Shown here one piece after another: positions 26,537 to 35,463 of a DNA stretch of 64,000 nt. The number at the start of each line of letters is the position of its first letter. Position 1 is the stretch's first letter. Source of the stretch: Oligoflexia bacterium (GTDB lineage Bacteria > Bdellovibrionota > UBA1018); the NCBI GenBank assembly GCA_903895855.1, contig CAITVN010000015.1, forward strand, positions 1 through 64,000, written 5' to 3'. A program made the translations under genes and the position numbers. The notes below the pieces were generated by a model that ran no database searches, had not been told where the DNA came from, and saw only the letters and a program-made list of their open reading frames with translations.

Positions 26537-27685
26537 ATGACAAATGATTCACAAGATTCAAAAAACGATAAGAATATTCTTGAGCGCCTGATTAGTGGGG
26601 TTCGAGAGGTGACCGAGCCCAATCAAGACAAACTTCATGAAAAAGTCTCTGAGTTAAAAGAGTCTGAAAAGCGGGTAAGTACCAAGACTGATGCTCCAGC
26701 TGCTGGGGCGATCGGATTAGATATCGGTACCAGTAGAATTGTCAGCATGACGAAAAATGCCAGTGGCGAAATCGTTTCAAAAGATCAGCTCAATGCGTTT
26801 TTCACGGTTCCACATTCGGTGTTTGCCGTGCAGATGTTTGAAAAGGCGAATGTTAAGTTTATCGAAACTGAAGGCAAGCAGCTTTCAATTTTTGGTCACG
26901 ACGCCCAACAGTTTGGTAATATTTTTAACGGCGAAGTGCGACGGCCTATGAGTCAGGGGTTGTTGAAAGCGTCTGAGCCTAGCGCCATTCAAATGATCAA
27001 GTCGATTATTGGGTTGGTCGTAGATAAATCTAAGACCTTTGGTACCAGCCTTTGTTTTGGAATTCCAGCTCCGCAAATTGGCCATGAGAGCGATTTGATT
27101 TTTCACGAGTCGATTTTGAAAAAATATTTGGTGGGTATGGGTTACAATACCAAGAGCATTACCGAAGGGGCGGCGGTCGTATTGTCTGAACTATCAGAAG
27201 ACAATTACACCGGCATTGGCATTAGCATGGGCGGCGGCATGTGTAATGTTTGTTTCTCGTTTCTCTCGGTGCCGGTGATTGTGTTTAGCATTTCAAAAGG
27301 TGGCGATTACATCGACTCTTGCGTTTCGAAGGTGGTGAATGAAACCGCCAATCGAGTGCGAGTCATCAAAGAAGAGTCTCTTGATTTTGGGCGGGCGCCT
27401 CGTAATAAAGTCGAAACTGCTTTTGAAATCTATTACGACGATTTAGTAATGAGTTTGCTCACACAGCTCACGGCGGTATTCTCTCAGGCACAACACTTAC
27501 CAAAGCTCAATCAAGCTATTCCGGTGGTGCTGGTGGGTGGCACCGCAATGCCTAACGGGTTTAGGCAAAAATTTGATAAAGCGCTCAAACAAATGAAATT
27601 GCCAATTGAGATCTCTGAAGTGCGTTTATCAGCTGATCCTTTAAGAGCTACGGGCAAGGGTGCCTTGATCAATGCGGGTGTTTGA
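26537..27685 (+). CDS. mamK: MamK-like bacterial actin
   Basis: 382 residues. A charged N-terminal extension of ~55 residues precedes the actin fold. Phosphate-1 loop: GLDIGTSRIVSM. Phosphate-2 loop: GIGISMGGGMCN. Adenosine motif: VVLVGGTAMPNG. Overall layout and size fit MamK/MreB-type actins, and the extension is unusual for MamK (about 350 residues). MamK polymerises into cytoplasmic filaments that align magnetosome chains. Here it lies in an operon with PilZ-like and MinD-like genes rather than with mamA/mamQ. It is one of three divergent actin homologues in the window, so which is the functional MamK is uncertain. Confidence 0.72.
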   Translation: MTNDSQDSKNDKNILERLISGVREVTEPNQDKLHEKVSELKESEKRVSTKTDAPAAGAIGLDIGTSRIVSMTKNASGEIVSKDQLNAFFTVPHSVFAVQMFEKANVKFIETEGKQLSIFGHDAQQFGNIFNGEVRRPMSQGLLKASEPSAIQMIKSIIGLVVDKSKTFGTSLCFGIPAPQIGHESDLIFHESILKKYLVGMGYNTKSITEGAAVVLSELSEDNYTGIGISMGGGMCNVCFSFLSVPVIVFSISKGGDYIDSCVSKVVNETANRVRVIKEESLDFGRAPRNKVETAFEIYYDDLVMSLLTQLTAVFSQAQHLPKLNQAIPVVLVGGTAMPNGFRQKFDKALKQMKLPIEISEVRLSADPLRATGKGALINAGV

Positions 27686-28098
27686 TGCAAGAAATGACCG
27701 GACCTGAAAGGCGAAAAGCCGTTCGAATTGAGAAGATTCAAGCTCATGTTGAATTTGAGGGTCTCGTCTACAAAGTGGTCAATATTTCGTCTGATGGAGT
27801 TTTGATCGCAGCCAACGATTCGAATTTAGATGCAATCAGTGAATGCGGCGCTGAATCTGGACGCGACCTCAGTGTTAGCACGTCGCGAGGCATTGACGAG
27901 CGAGTGCTCGCAAAAATGAGCGAAGGCCCTTTTCGATTCGCTTTGCTTTCGAAGGCGAGTGGTCATGCGAGTGATCGGGCGAGTGATCGGGCGAGTAGTC
28001 AAATGAACCTCGTGGGGTCGGTTGTGCGTGTCAATCGAGGGGCGGCGCCTGACCGAAAGATTCTTGAAATTGCAATCACCTTTGGTTCGAAGCCATGA
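27685..28098 (+). CDS. PilZ-like domain protein
   Basis: 137 residues from the ATG overlapping the actin stop (TGATG). GPERRKAVRIEKIQAHVEF near the N-terminus carries the basic RxxxR element of PilZ domains, and VVNISSDGVLIAAND matches the (D/N)xSxxG element. PilZ domains bind cyclic di-GMP; here the motif is somewhat degenerate so binding is uncertain. A variable SDRASDRASS repeat occurs near residue 95. The gene also overlaps the downstream MinD-like gene by four bases. A role in coupling c-di-GMP to filament or ATPase behaviour is inference. Confidence 0.6.
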   Translation: MQEMTGPERRKAVRIEKIQAHVEFEGLVYKVVNISSDGVLIAANDSNLDAISECGAESGRDLSVSTSRGIDERVLAKMSEGPFRFALLSKASGHASDRASDRASSQMNLVGSVVRVNRGAAPDRKILEIAITFGSKP

Positions 28099-29015
28099 GA
28101 AAACGCGAAATTATCGCAGTCGGCGGGGGTAAAGGCGGAGTAGGCAAGTCGCTTCTTTCGGTCAACTTGGCCGTGGCCCTGTCTCAATTGGGTAAATCAG
28201 TGGTGGTGCTCGATGGCGATTTGGGCAGCGCCAATTGCCATACACTTTTGGGTATTACCCGCATTGAAAAATCTATTGAAGAGTACCTAAAAGAAGAATG
28301 CAGTTTAGCTGATGTGGTGATTGCGACACGTTTTTCAAATTTACATTTGATTTGCGGCGCCAGTAATAAAGTTGATAGTTACTTAGAGCGGCCCAACGCG
28401 GGCGAACGTTTTCTTCGCGATGTAGTGGCGCTTGATCACGATTACATTGTACTAGATCTCGGCGCCGGCATGAGTGATGTGACATTAGATTTGTATAATT
28501 TATCGCATACGAAAATTATTGCCGTCACACCCGAGTTTACGTCCCTGCAAAATGCTTATGGGTTTGTGAAGTCGGCTTTTTTTCGAAGCCTCAGTCAGCA
28601 TGAAAGCTTGAACGATTATTTGCCAAAAATGTCAGATCCCGTTGTTTTTAGAAAGATCATGTTAGAGTTGGCTCCTCATCTGGCCGCGCGAAAAGATTAC
28701 GAGGCCGCGCTACGCGATCAAAAGTTTAAGATTGCGGGCAACATGATTTCGGCCAAAACTGAAGTTGCGATCATTACGAAGATTAGAGCAATTGTGAAAG
28801 AATTTCTCGATATCGATTCAACCGAGTTTGGTATTTTCATGACCAGCCACGATGTTCAGAGTTCGATTAATAAGCTCACGCCGTTTGTTGAGCTTTTTCC
28901 GCAAGATGGTAATAGTAAAGAACTCAAGCGCATCGCCAGAACGATCGACGGCCAGGCGGTCGATGTGATTGAACGGCGCTGGTGGAAATTTTGGCAGACC
29001 GCTAAAAAAACCTAG
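28095..29015 (+). CDS. MinD/FlhG-like deviant Walker ATPase
   Basis: 306 residues. The deviant Walker A motif GGGKGGVGKSLLS, Walker A' VLDGDLGSANCH and Walker B DYIVLDLGAGMSD define the MinD/ParA group. The acidic, helical C-terminal half and lack of a terminal amphipathic MTS resemble FlhG (MotR), which sets flagellar number and place. Linked to a PilZ-like protein and a MamK-like actin by overlapping starts, it may position magnetosomes or the motor relative to the pole. That role is inference. The stop is followed by a short tandem repeat. Confidence 0.85.
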   Translation: MRKREIIAVGGGKGGVGKSLLSVNLAVALSQLGKSVVVLDGDLGSANCHTLLGITRIEKSIEEYLKEECSLADVVIATRFSNLHLICGASNKVDSYLERPNAGERFLRDVVALDHDYIVLDLGAGMSDVTLDLYNLSHTKIIAVTPEFTSLQNAYGFVKSAFFRSLSQHESLNDYLPKMSDPVVFRKIMLELAPHLAARKDYEAALRDQKFKIAGNMISAKTEVAIITKIRAIVKEFLDIDSTEFGIFMTSHDVQSSINKLTPFVELFPQDGNSKELKRIARTIDGQAVDVIERRWWKFWQTAKKT

Positions 29016-29069
29016 ACCAAGAACAGGCAGGCAAAGAACAGAGAGACCAAGAACAGGCAGGCAAAGAAC
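29014..29069 (+). repeat. two-copy 30-bp direct repeat
   Basis: A 26-base unit starting AGACCAAGAACAGGCAGGC occurs at 29014-29039 and again at 29044-29069, with four bases between, period 30. It begins at the last bases of the MinD-like gene. It lies in a 268-base gap between convergent genes that also holds dispersed repeat copy B. Confidence 0.7.
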
Positions 29070-29130
29070 TGCGGCGCGCCCGCTCAGCGTTACCCTGTTT
29101 ATCATCGCCAGGCCGGGCGTGCGAACTGGC

Positions 29131-29197
29131 TGATTTCGGACGTTAATGCCGTGACGCGGCCAATGTTCTGGGGGGTAACGGCCAATAGCGGACATTT
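29131..29197 (+). repeat. dispersed intergenic repeat, copy B
   Basis: Same-sense counterpart of the element at 13042-13107 (minus strand there). Shared blocks are TTCGGACGTTAATGCC, TGACGCGGCCAA and GGGGGGTAACG. It lies between the convergent MinD-like and dtxR genes. Downstream, AAATT-containing short repeats (ACCGAAATTT twice) continue to about 29250. No gene is supported in this gap. Confidence 0.6.
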
Positions 29198-29283
29198 ACC
29201 CGAATTTACCTGCAATCACCGAAATTTGCCACTCACCACCGAAATTTAGCGGTCATTGGCATCCGGCTCGTGAGATTAGCGGC

Positions 29284-29943
29284 TTAGGGCTTTGTTTTAA
29301 GCACAAAAATATTACTGGCCGTGTCTTTATCGAGTGCCAATTCGGTGTTTTCGAATTTTATGCAAAACGCTGGCGAGGTCTGGTGCACATCGACTGTCAC
29401 GCCGGGGTTTAGGCCAAACGAAAGTAGCTGGTGAAGTTGCGAGTGACTGCTGGGTCTAATGTACATGAGCTTAGCGTTTTCGCCCGGCTTGAGTTCACTG
29501 AGTGCCGTGACGACCGACGAAACCGTGCGCAGTTTTTCGCCGCAACATTTTCCGGGTGGAATCGGGGTGCCGTCTGGTGCCCACTCAGGGTGTCCGAGTA
29601 GGGTACAGATTGATTCTTCAATTTCTGGCAGTAGCGTGTGCTCAACTTTACACGCGATTTCTTCCATCTGAGCATTTTTGAGTTTTAGAATCGTATGTAC
29701 GAGAACTTCGGCGAGGCGGTGCCGACGAATCAATTGTTCGGCCAGTGATTTTCCGTCTTTTGAGAACAAAATTTTGTCGCCACTTTTAATGAGAAAACCA
29801 ATTTTTTCTAAATCGATAAAGTCTGAATCTAAGAGGTCAATGGTGCAGTTTTTTTTGATGGCCTCTGAAGTGTATTCTTTTTTTTCGGCTGCCATCCAAA
29901 TGGCCTCGAGAACTTCATCTTGTCGCTCGTTGGTTGTTTGCAT
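29284..29943 (-). CDS. DtxR/MntR-family iron-dependent regulator with FeoA-like C-terminal domain
   Basis: 219 residues from ATG 29943; an in-frame extension to 30009 overlaps feoB and lacks the usual start. A winged helix (residues ~1-60) precedes the conserved DtxR dimer/metal segment RRHRLAEVLVHTIL...CKVEHTLLPEIEESICTLLGHP, PDGTPIPPGKCC. Residues ~150-219 resemble an SH3/FeoA domain. Proteins of this type repress iron or manganese uptake genes when metal is bound. It lies 13 bases downstream of feoB in the same operon and so probably regulates it. Metal specificity cannot be decided from sequence. Confidence 0.88.
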   Translation of the reverse strand: MQTTNERQDEVLEAIWMAAEKKEYTSEAIKKNCTIDLLDSDFIDLEKIGFLIKSGDKILFSKDGKSLAEQLIRRHRLAEVLVHTILKLKNAQMEEIACKVEHTLLPEIEESICTLLGHPEWAPDGTPIPPGKCCGEKLRTVSSVVTALSELKPGENAKLMYIRPSSHSQLHQLLSFGLNPGVTVDVHQTSPAFCIKFENTELALDKDTASNIFVLKTKP

Positions 29944-29956
29944 AATGGTGATTACC

Positions 29957-31918
29957 TTATTTGAAAGTGATGCCAAAAAGATGGCAGGTGTGGTTAAGTA
30001 CGGTGCCAAGCGCCAAAGCGTACGAAGTTACGATTGCGATCATGGTGAATCCCGCTTTTTTTCCGCGTTCTTTAATGATGACCACTACCGAGTTGATGCA
30101 AGGCATGAGCAGCAACATCATCAGCAAATTGACCACCAACTGAAGGTTGGTGTACTTCGCGCTGTAGTGTTGCAGGGTCGCCACGCCACTCTCTTTGCGA
30201 ATCATGGTTTTAAGAAAGACCGTGACGCTTTCTTCGGGTAGGCCTAGTAATCCGACGACTACCGGGTGTAGGGCCTTTTCGATTAGGTGCAGACCGCCTA
30301 CCCGGTCGAAAACAAAAACGACTAACGATGCCGCAATGAAAACCGGAACCGCTTCTTTCATAAAAAACCAACTTCGACTAAAGGCACTTTTTAGAATTCG
30401 AGTGGGCTTCGGAAACCGCATGGGTGGTAGTTCCATGAGTAAAGAGGCGCGTTTACCGGGCACGAGCTTGTTGGCTAAAAATCCCATCAGTAATATCTGA
30501 AAAATGATAATGCCCGAAAGCGTGAGGGTCGCAGAGGCGGGCATTTTTCCGAGAATAATAAATAAGACGGCGAGCATCGGCGCACAGGGAATTCCGAGTA
30601 GCAGAACCAAGGTGGCAATCGTTTTTTGCTTTCGCGAATCGAGCATTCGGGTGGTGAGAATTGCCATAGTCACACACGAGAACCCCATGACAATCGGCAG
30701 TACTCCTTTTCCATTGAGCCCAATCTTTCGAAAAATTGAATCTAAAAGTACCGAGAGGCGAGGCAAATAGCCTGAGTCTTCTAAGAAACCGAAAAAAAAG
30801 TAGAAGCAAAGCAGTACCGGAAAAACCAGACCTGTTGCTAAGAATAGCCCCATCGGGATGACTCCAAAATCGGGGTCCATGATCATGTCATGAATAAAGC
30901 GACTAGGCAGAGGGGCTAAGAGCCGGTCGAACCAAGGTATTAAGAGTCCACCAAAGAGTTTGCCATTGATCAAATCAACGAGAAAGGTGGCGCCAAACGA
31001 GCCGACAAATAAGTACATCAAAAAAGCGACAAAAAGGGCGATGGGCACGCCGGTGAGTGGTCGCGTGCAGAGTCTTCCGAATTGCTCAATCGTTTGACTT
31101 TTGATGGGGGGATCGGTGTGTTGAACTCTTTTTACGATGCCGTCAGCTGTTTTGTTGTAAATTTCAGCCATCGTCGAGCTAAACGATGCCGATTCTTTTC
31201 GACGGTATTGTTCGGCCAACGTTTTCAACGTTTCGAGGGTGCCCATGCCAAAGTGCTGAACAACTATCTGTTCTACCGCTTTGTCTTCGGCGAGAAGTAA
31301 AATAGCAATGGCTCGGGCTGACCTAATGGCGTTACCCGTTAAGAGTTTTGCGGTCAGTGCGAGGTACTCTTCAACGTACGCGGGGTATTTGGCCAATTGC
31401 AGGGGTACGCGAAGGTTGGTCAGTTTGCCTTTAATCTCTTGAACCCCACGCCCTTCAGTAGCGACGCTGGTGCAGACATCGATGTCAAGTATTTCACTCA
31501 ACAATTCGATATCAATCGTAATGCCTCGTGAGTCGGCCTCGTCAATCATATTGAGGTCGAGTAATAGTGGTACACTGTATTCAGCGTACTGCAGCGCCAA
31601 CGCAATTGAACGCTTCAAGTTCTTAGCATCGGTAACTAAGACCGCACCACAGGTCGCAGTGTCAGGTTCACTTGAAAACAAGATATGTCGTGAAACCTGC
31701 TCGTCTTCATTGCTGCCAAAAATTGAGCTTGCCCCAGGGGTGTCGATTAGGTCTATCGCCAGGCCTCTAATGGTTCCGAGGGTGAGCGCCACGGTGCTGC
31801 CCGGAAAATTGAAACTCTTGATTTTTGACCCGCACAATTGCCCAAATAATGTCGTTTTTCCAACATTCATTTTTCCGACAACGGCTATGCGTTGATTCAT
31901 TTTAGCAGGCAAAGGCAT
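29957..31918 (-). CDS. feoB: ferrous iron transporter B
   Basis: 653 residues from ATG 31918 (alternatives at 31921 TTG and 31900 ATG). An N-terminal GTPase has G1 VVGKMNVGKTTLFG, G3 DTPG and G4 NMID. The membrane part has two Gate/core segments: GFSCVTMAILTTRMLDSRK (Cys in the proposed iron path) and PCINSVVVIIKERG. Total length is a little short of typical FeoB (700-770), because the linker domain is compact. It should carry Fe(II) across the inner membrane at the cost of GTP. A second, magnetosome-dedicated FeoB is common in magnetotactic bacteria. Lies between mamI and dtxR, all minus strand. Confidence 0.92.
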   Translation of the reverse strand: MPLPAKMNQRIAVVGKMNVGKTTLFGQLCGSKIKSFNFPGSTVALTLGTIRGLAIDLIDTPGASSIFGSNEDEQVSRHILFSSEPDTATCGAVLVTDAKNLKRSIALALQYAEYSVPLLLDLNMIDEADSRGITIDIELLSEILDIDVCTSVATEGRGVQEIKGKLTNLRVPLQLAKYPAYVEEYLALTAKLLTGNAIRSARAIAILLLAEDKAVEQIVVQHFGMGTLETLKTLAEQYRRKESASFSSTMAEIYNKTADGIVKRVQHTDPPIKSQTIEQFGRLCTRPLTGVPIALFVAFLMYLFVGSFGATFLVDLINGKLFGGLLIPWFDRLLAPLPSRFIHDMIMDPDFGVIPMGLFLATGLVFPVLLCFYFFFGFLEDSGYLPRLSVLLDSIFRKIGLNGKGVLPIVMGFSCVTMAILTTRMLDSRKQKTIATLVLLLGIPCAPMLAVLFIILGKMPASATLTLSGIIIFQILLMGFLANKLVPGKRASLLMELPPMRFPKPTRILKSAFSRSWFFMKEAVPVFIAASLVVFVFDRVGGLHLIEKALHPVVVGLLGLPEESVTVFLKTMIRKESGVATLQHYSAKYTNLQLVVNLLMMLLLMPCINSVVVIIKERGKKAGFTMIAIVTSYALALGTVLNHTCHLFGITFK

Positions 31919-31972
31919 CAATGGGCATCGATTCTAGTTCTAGTGCGGCTTATCTCGCACAGGTTTCTTGCA

Positions 31973-32209
31973 TCAGTCTTCTGAGTCTGACGAGTCGTCT
32001 GAAGGCATTTCGACCTTCTTTTTAGGGGTCGCTAGCGATCCATTTTGGCTTTGCATCTGTCTTAGGCCAGAAATGATGGCGGCGATGCCAAAAAACAGCA
32101 AAAGTACTGGTACGAGGCCTTTAAAAATATCTACAAAAATAAACCACCACGTCACGAAACCCCAAATGCTAAACAGTAACGCAACGACGCCGCCAAGTAC
32201 ACTATTCAT
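31973..32209 (-). CDS. mamI: MamI
   Basis: 78 residues with a GGAG ribosome-binding site. Two hydrophobic helices (residues ~4-22 and ~30-46) flank the short loop FVDIFKGLVPVLLLFFG, and a charged tail follows. This matches MamI, an inner-membrane protein needed for magnetosome vesicle formation, in length, in TWW before the loop and in the KGLVPVxLxxFGxxAxxxG pattern. The acidic tail DDSSDSED is distinctive. It starts the minus-strand operon mamI-feoB-dtxR. Two related genes lie at 56654 and 56864. Confidence 0.82.
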   Translation of the reverse strand: MNSVLGGVVALLFSIWGFVTWWFIFVDIFKGLVPVLLLFFGIAAIISGLRQMQSQNGSLATPKKKVEMPSDDSSDSED

Positions 32210-32235
32210 TAAAACTTCTCCTTAAGAAAATGCGC

Positions 32236-32259
32236 GATCAAGATCAAGATCAAGATCAA
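32236..32259 (+). repeat. four tandem GATCAA units
   Basis: Four perfect copies of GATCAA lie in the divergent region between mamI and the HEAT-repeat gene, 27 bases upstream of mamI. Could affect mamI promoter spacing. No other evidence. Confidence 0.6.
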
Positions 32260-32350
32260 CTCGAAACTGGGAGACCAGTATCAAAGTAGGTCTCGATTTT
32301 ACAGCAATTTTTTTAGGATTTATGCGAAAGATAGGTTCGTAATTGTTGAG

Positions 32351-32384
32351 TTTAAATGCCAGGGGTGTTTAAATGTCAGGGGTG
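32351..32384 (+). repeat. 17-bp tandem duplication over the HEAT-gene start
   Basis: TTTAAATGCCAGGGGTG (32351-32367) is repeated immediately as TTTAAATGTCAGGGGTG (32368-32384). Each copy holds an ATG; only the second (32373) is in frame with the gene. The AGGGG of the first copy serves as ribosome-binding site for the second ATG, so the duplication defines the start. Confidence 0.65.
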
Positions 32385-33866
32385 TGCGGTTTGGACGATC
32401 ACGACGAAACAGAAAGTACAGGAAATATGAAATCAAAAGCAATGACCAAGGCGACTGAAAAGATGATGGGTGCGATGATTAAAAGTAGTTCAGTCTTGTT
32501 TCGGGGGGTCGGAAAATCTTTGGGTTATGTCGAATCGGGCTTTAAGGGGGTGGTTGGGCAAACCAAGCGCCTGGGGGGGTCGGTTGGCAGTGCGAGTTCG
32601 CGCAGCATGAAAGGCATTTTTACGGGGGGCTTGCGCAAGAAGCGCGTACTGAGTCGGTCAGAAATCAAAACCCGAATCGCCACGCTCGAAAATGATATTC
32701 GCGAAGGATACCTTCAAGTCGGTAAGATTGGCTCGGGGGTCGATAATAAAGATCAACTTTTTGAGGTGCCTGAGATTAGACAGATTGTCGAAAAAATTCA
32801 GGCTTACGAAAACCAGCTTAATGCGTTAAAAAAGTACGAAATAAGGCTTGATCAAGCTGACAAAGAAAATGCTTCAGCCGATACGGTCAATTTTGATGAC
32901 CGAGCGGTGGTGGGTGATAAAGTTCATAAGAAAGTAAAAAATGCGATCGAAGATGCACTAAAGAGGGCGAAATTTCATTTGCAGTCAGACGCTATTATTT
33001 TTCGTAAGGCACTCTTTGATTTGTTAGATAATGAAACTGAAATTAAGCGCTTGGCCGCCAGTGAATTAGGTAAAATTGGCAATCGCTATGCCGGAGTGGC
33101 CCTAAAAGAAGCCCTTGAATACGGCGATTCGCAGCTGCAGGCCGAGATTATCAATTCGCTGGTGCGGTTAGAAGATAAAGATACTTTTGCAATTTGTCGC
33201 AATTTCATCAAACACGATTATGCGCCGATTCGTACGGCTTGTATTCGGGGGCTTTACAAAGCCGGGCGCAATGATTCGGTGCCTTTATTAATTGAGAGTT
33301 TGAAAGACGAAAATGTCGAAGTTCGCAATTCGAGCGCGATGTTTTTGGGCTGGTGCGAGGCGCCAACTGCGGTACCTGCTCTGTTACAGGCGGCTTCAGA
33401 TCAAGATCGGCGAGTCAGAAAGAGTGCTATTCTCTCGCTTTCGAATATTAGAGATGAAGCTTCAGTCTTGCCGCTCATTCGGCTCTTAAATGATAGCGAC
33501 GAAGACATTCGTAAGACGGTAACGAATGCGATTGAAAGAATTACCGGCTTGACTGTTCCGGCTAATGCAGGCGTCGAAGAACTCAAAGAGTGGTGGATCA
33601 CAAGACTGCATGCCACGCCTAAAGCTGCGAATGCGGCCGCGACGGCTGTGGCGGTAGGCGTAGCCGGATTATCCTCTGTTGCCGAAACTGAACGAAGGGC
33701 CGAGGTTTCGGCGAAAACGGTGTCAGCTTCTGAAGCGGGGTCGTCTGAGTCACTAGCTGCCGAAAACGCACAAACTGCAGGCGGAGGTGCAGTTAAGGCT
33801 AATATTCGCAAACGCAACCGAGCGGGTGGTGCGGGAGCGGATAGTAAAGAAGGCGAGGTTGAGTAA
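32373..33866 (+). CDS. HEAT-repeat protein of the cytoskeletal operon
   Basis: 497 residues. Residues ~1-85 are basic with Gly-rich segments. Residues ~95-150 are coiled-coil-like (IKTRIATLENDIREG, VEKIQAYENQLNALKK). Residues ~200-395 form about six HEAT repeats (EIKRLAASELGKIGN, VRNSSAMFLGWC, RVRKSAILSLSNIRDE). The tail is Ala/Glu-rich. HEAT repeats usually bind other proteins. It overlaps the next gene (TAATG) and heads an operon of eight. Coiled-coil and scaffold proteins accompany actins in deltaproteobacterial mad clusters, but I cannot name the homologue. Confidence 0.7.
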   Translation: MSGVCGLDDHDETESTGNMKSKAMTKATEKMMGAMIKSSSVLFRGVGKSLGYVESGFKGVVGQTKRLGGSVGSASSRSMKGIFTGGLRKKRVLSRSEIKTRIATLENDIREGYLQVGKIGSGVDNKDQLFEVPEIRQIVEKIQAYENQLNALKKYEIRLDQADKENASADTVNFDDRAVVGDKVHKKVKNAIEDALKRAKFHLQSDAIIFRKALFDLLDNETEIKRLAASELGKIGNRYAGVALKEALEYGDSQLQAEIINSLVRLEDKDTFAICRNFIKHDYAPIRTACIRGLYKAGRNDSVPLLIESLKDENVEVRNSSAMFLGWCEAPTAVPALLQAASDQDRRVRKSAILSLSNIRDEASVLPLIRLLNDSDEDIRKTVTNAIERITGLTVPANAGVEELKEWWITRLHATPKAANAAATAVAVGVAGLSSVAETERRAEVSAKTVSASEAGSSESLAAENAQTAGGGAVKANIRKRNRAGGAGADSKEGEVE

Positions 33867-34924
33867 TGAGTGCCATGCAATCGCTGACGGGTAAATTTCA
33901 GTTTAGGTTTAAGAAAAAAGCAGAAGTGATCGCCCAGTGTTCAGCCGCCCTTGCGAAAGTGTCAGAGAAAGCTCAGACCGGCGTTTCGCTTAGTGAAGTG
34001 CGCGAAGATTATGAGCAAGTGGTGAATCAGCTTTTACCGTTGGCCGAAGCTGAAAGAGACACGCGGCTGCAGGCGCGTGTTCGCAATTTGCAGTCATCGT
34101 TAAAAACGGCCGGGGGTATCACTGACAAAAAAGACCAAGTGCGCCTCGAGATTTCAAGAATTGTCACCCACCTGGCTCAATTAGCCGCGCAAAATGAAAT
34201 GCCGCGCACTCAGGATTCGACGTCAGGGGCTGTTGAAGGGGCTTCTGAATTGGCTGCTCCGCCGTCAGATAGTGGCAGGCAAGAGTCATTGAAATTTGGG
34301 AAATCTGAGAAATCTGGGAATTCTGAATCGAGAGCCGCTCGTGAAATAGCTGATTCAACGGCGATTTTGAGTGAAAATCACCTTTCGCAGCGATTGCAAG
34401 AACTTCAAGACCGTGCTGGTTTTTATACCCAGGAAATTGAAAAAACTAAGTTAGAGAATCAAACGCTATTTGAACAAAATAAGGTTTTACAAGGTCAATA
34501 CGCCGACGTGGTTTTGGCACATGACGAAGCGAAAGAGCTGTTTAGGGTGCTTCAAAATAAAGTCGCCACTGCCCAAATCGAGTGTAACCGGCTCTTGCTC
34601 GAGATTCAGTTTTTGAGCAGCGAGCGTGCGGGCGTGCTGCAAAATCTCGATGCTGACTACGAGAATCTCATGAGCATGGGCAAGCGTTACAAAGACCTGC
34701 AGCGGGGTTATGCGCTCGCGAAAGATGAAGCGGGTGTTTACGAAGATTTATTGACTCAACTAGATTCGTTGTTGGGCCGTACGCAGAACCAGAAAAAAGT
34801 TCTTTTAGATAAAACGGCTGAGTCTGAGAAGTCTTTAGAAACGCTCACTGAAGAACTGAGAACCGTTATTAAAAAGGGTAAAATTCAATTCTATTCGCAA
34901 TTAGAAGGTGGCCTACGAAAATGA
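33866..34924 (+). CDS. coiled-coil protein 1
   Basis: 352 residues, start overlapping the HEAT-gene stop. The first ~110 residues are helical and Lys/Glu-rich, a Ser/Gly-rich variable stretch lies at ~115-165, and a long heptad-patterned coiled coil covers ~165-345 (EIEKTKLENQTLFEQNKVLQ, LLLEIQFLSSERAGVLQNLD). No membrane or catalytic motif. Its end overlaps coiled-coil gene 2 by four bases. Similar proteins in magnetotactic deltaproteobacteria (Mad series) are needed for chain order or crystal shape; assignment to one is not possible by eye. Confidence 0.65.
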   Translation: MSAMQSLTGKFQFRFKKKAEVIAQCSAALAKVSEKAQTGVSLSEVREDYEQVVNQLLPLAEAERDTRLQARVRNLQSSLKTAGGITDKKDQVRLEISRIVTHLAQLAAQNEMPRTQDSTSGAVEGASELAAPPSDSGRQESLKFGKSEKSGNSESRAAREIADSTAILSENHLSQRLQELQDRAGFYTQEIEKTKLENQTLFEQNKVLQGQYADVVLAHDEAKELFRVLQNKVATAQIECNRLLLEIQFLSSERAGVLQNLDADYENLMSMGKRYKDLQRGYALAKDEAGVYEDLLTQLDSLLGRTQNQKKVLLDKTAESEKSLETLTEELRTVIKKGKIQFYSQLEGGLRK

Positions 34925-35463
34925 AAACTGAAGAACTAAAAAAGAACGCAGTCGGAACAGAGGTATCACGGTTTAGCTTATCGAGTATTAAGGCGGGGCT
35001 GAGTGATTTGGCGAAAATCAAAGTCGAAGATTTGGCCAAAGTGTCTGATGAAGTTTTGCATGGCAATATCAATGATATGCTGTCGGCCATTCGGGTACTC
35101 GAAACCCAGCTAAAAGACACGATGGAAGTGAATGTTGCCATGAGGTCTGAAGCTAAAACTCGCGATACTGAGATTTTGGCGCTCAAGCGCGAAAGCCAAG
35201 ATTTGCACTATCAGTTAAGAGAGCTTGAAAAACAAAATCCGATGTTAGGCGAAGTTGAAAAGCGCTTAGAAATCGCCCTTCAAAGAATCGACGAATTTAA
35301 GTCGCGGTTTGAACAAGAAAAAGAAAAAACTAAAAGCCTCTTGGTGCAGAACGACGAGTTAGTCAACGCCCTCAAAAAGGCCGAAGAAGAACGAAATGAC
35401 GCCTATAAAGAGGTGGTGGTTTTGATGAACAAGTTAGAGCAAAAGGATGTCTTAAATGGATAA
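34921..35463 (+). CDS. coiled-coil protein 2
   Basis: 180 residues. The first ~50 form a separate amphipathic helical segment (SSIKAGLSDLAKIKVEDLAK). Residues ~60-175 are a continuous coiled coil with strong Leu/Glu heptads. It overlaps genes on both sides (ATGA upstream, eight bases downstream). Likely to assemble with neighbouring coiled coils. No other motif. Confidence 0.65.
   Translation: MKTEELKKNAVGTEVSRFSLSSIKAGLSDLAKIKVEDLAKVSDEVLHGNINDMLSAIRVLETQLKDTMEVNVAMRSEAKTRDTEILALKRESQDLHYQLRELEKQNPMLGEVEKRLEIALQRIDEFKSRFEQEKEKTKSLLVQNDELVNALKKAEEERNDAYKEVVVLMNKLEQKDVLNG

Noticed and set aside
29957-30241. Plus-strand frames opposite feoB and dtxR
   Set aside because: Shadows of well-supported minus-strand genes.
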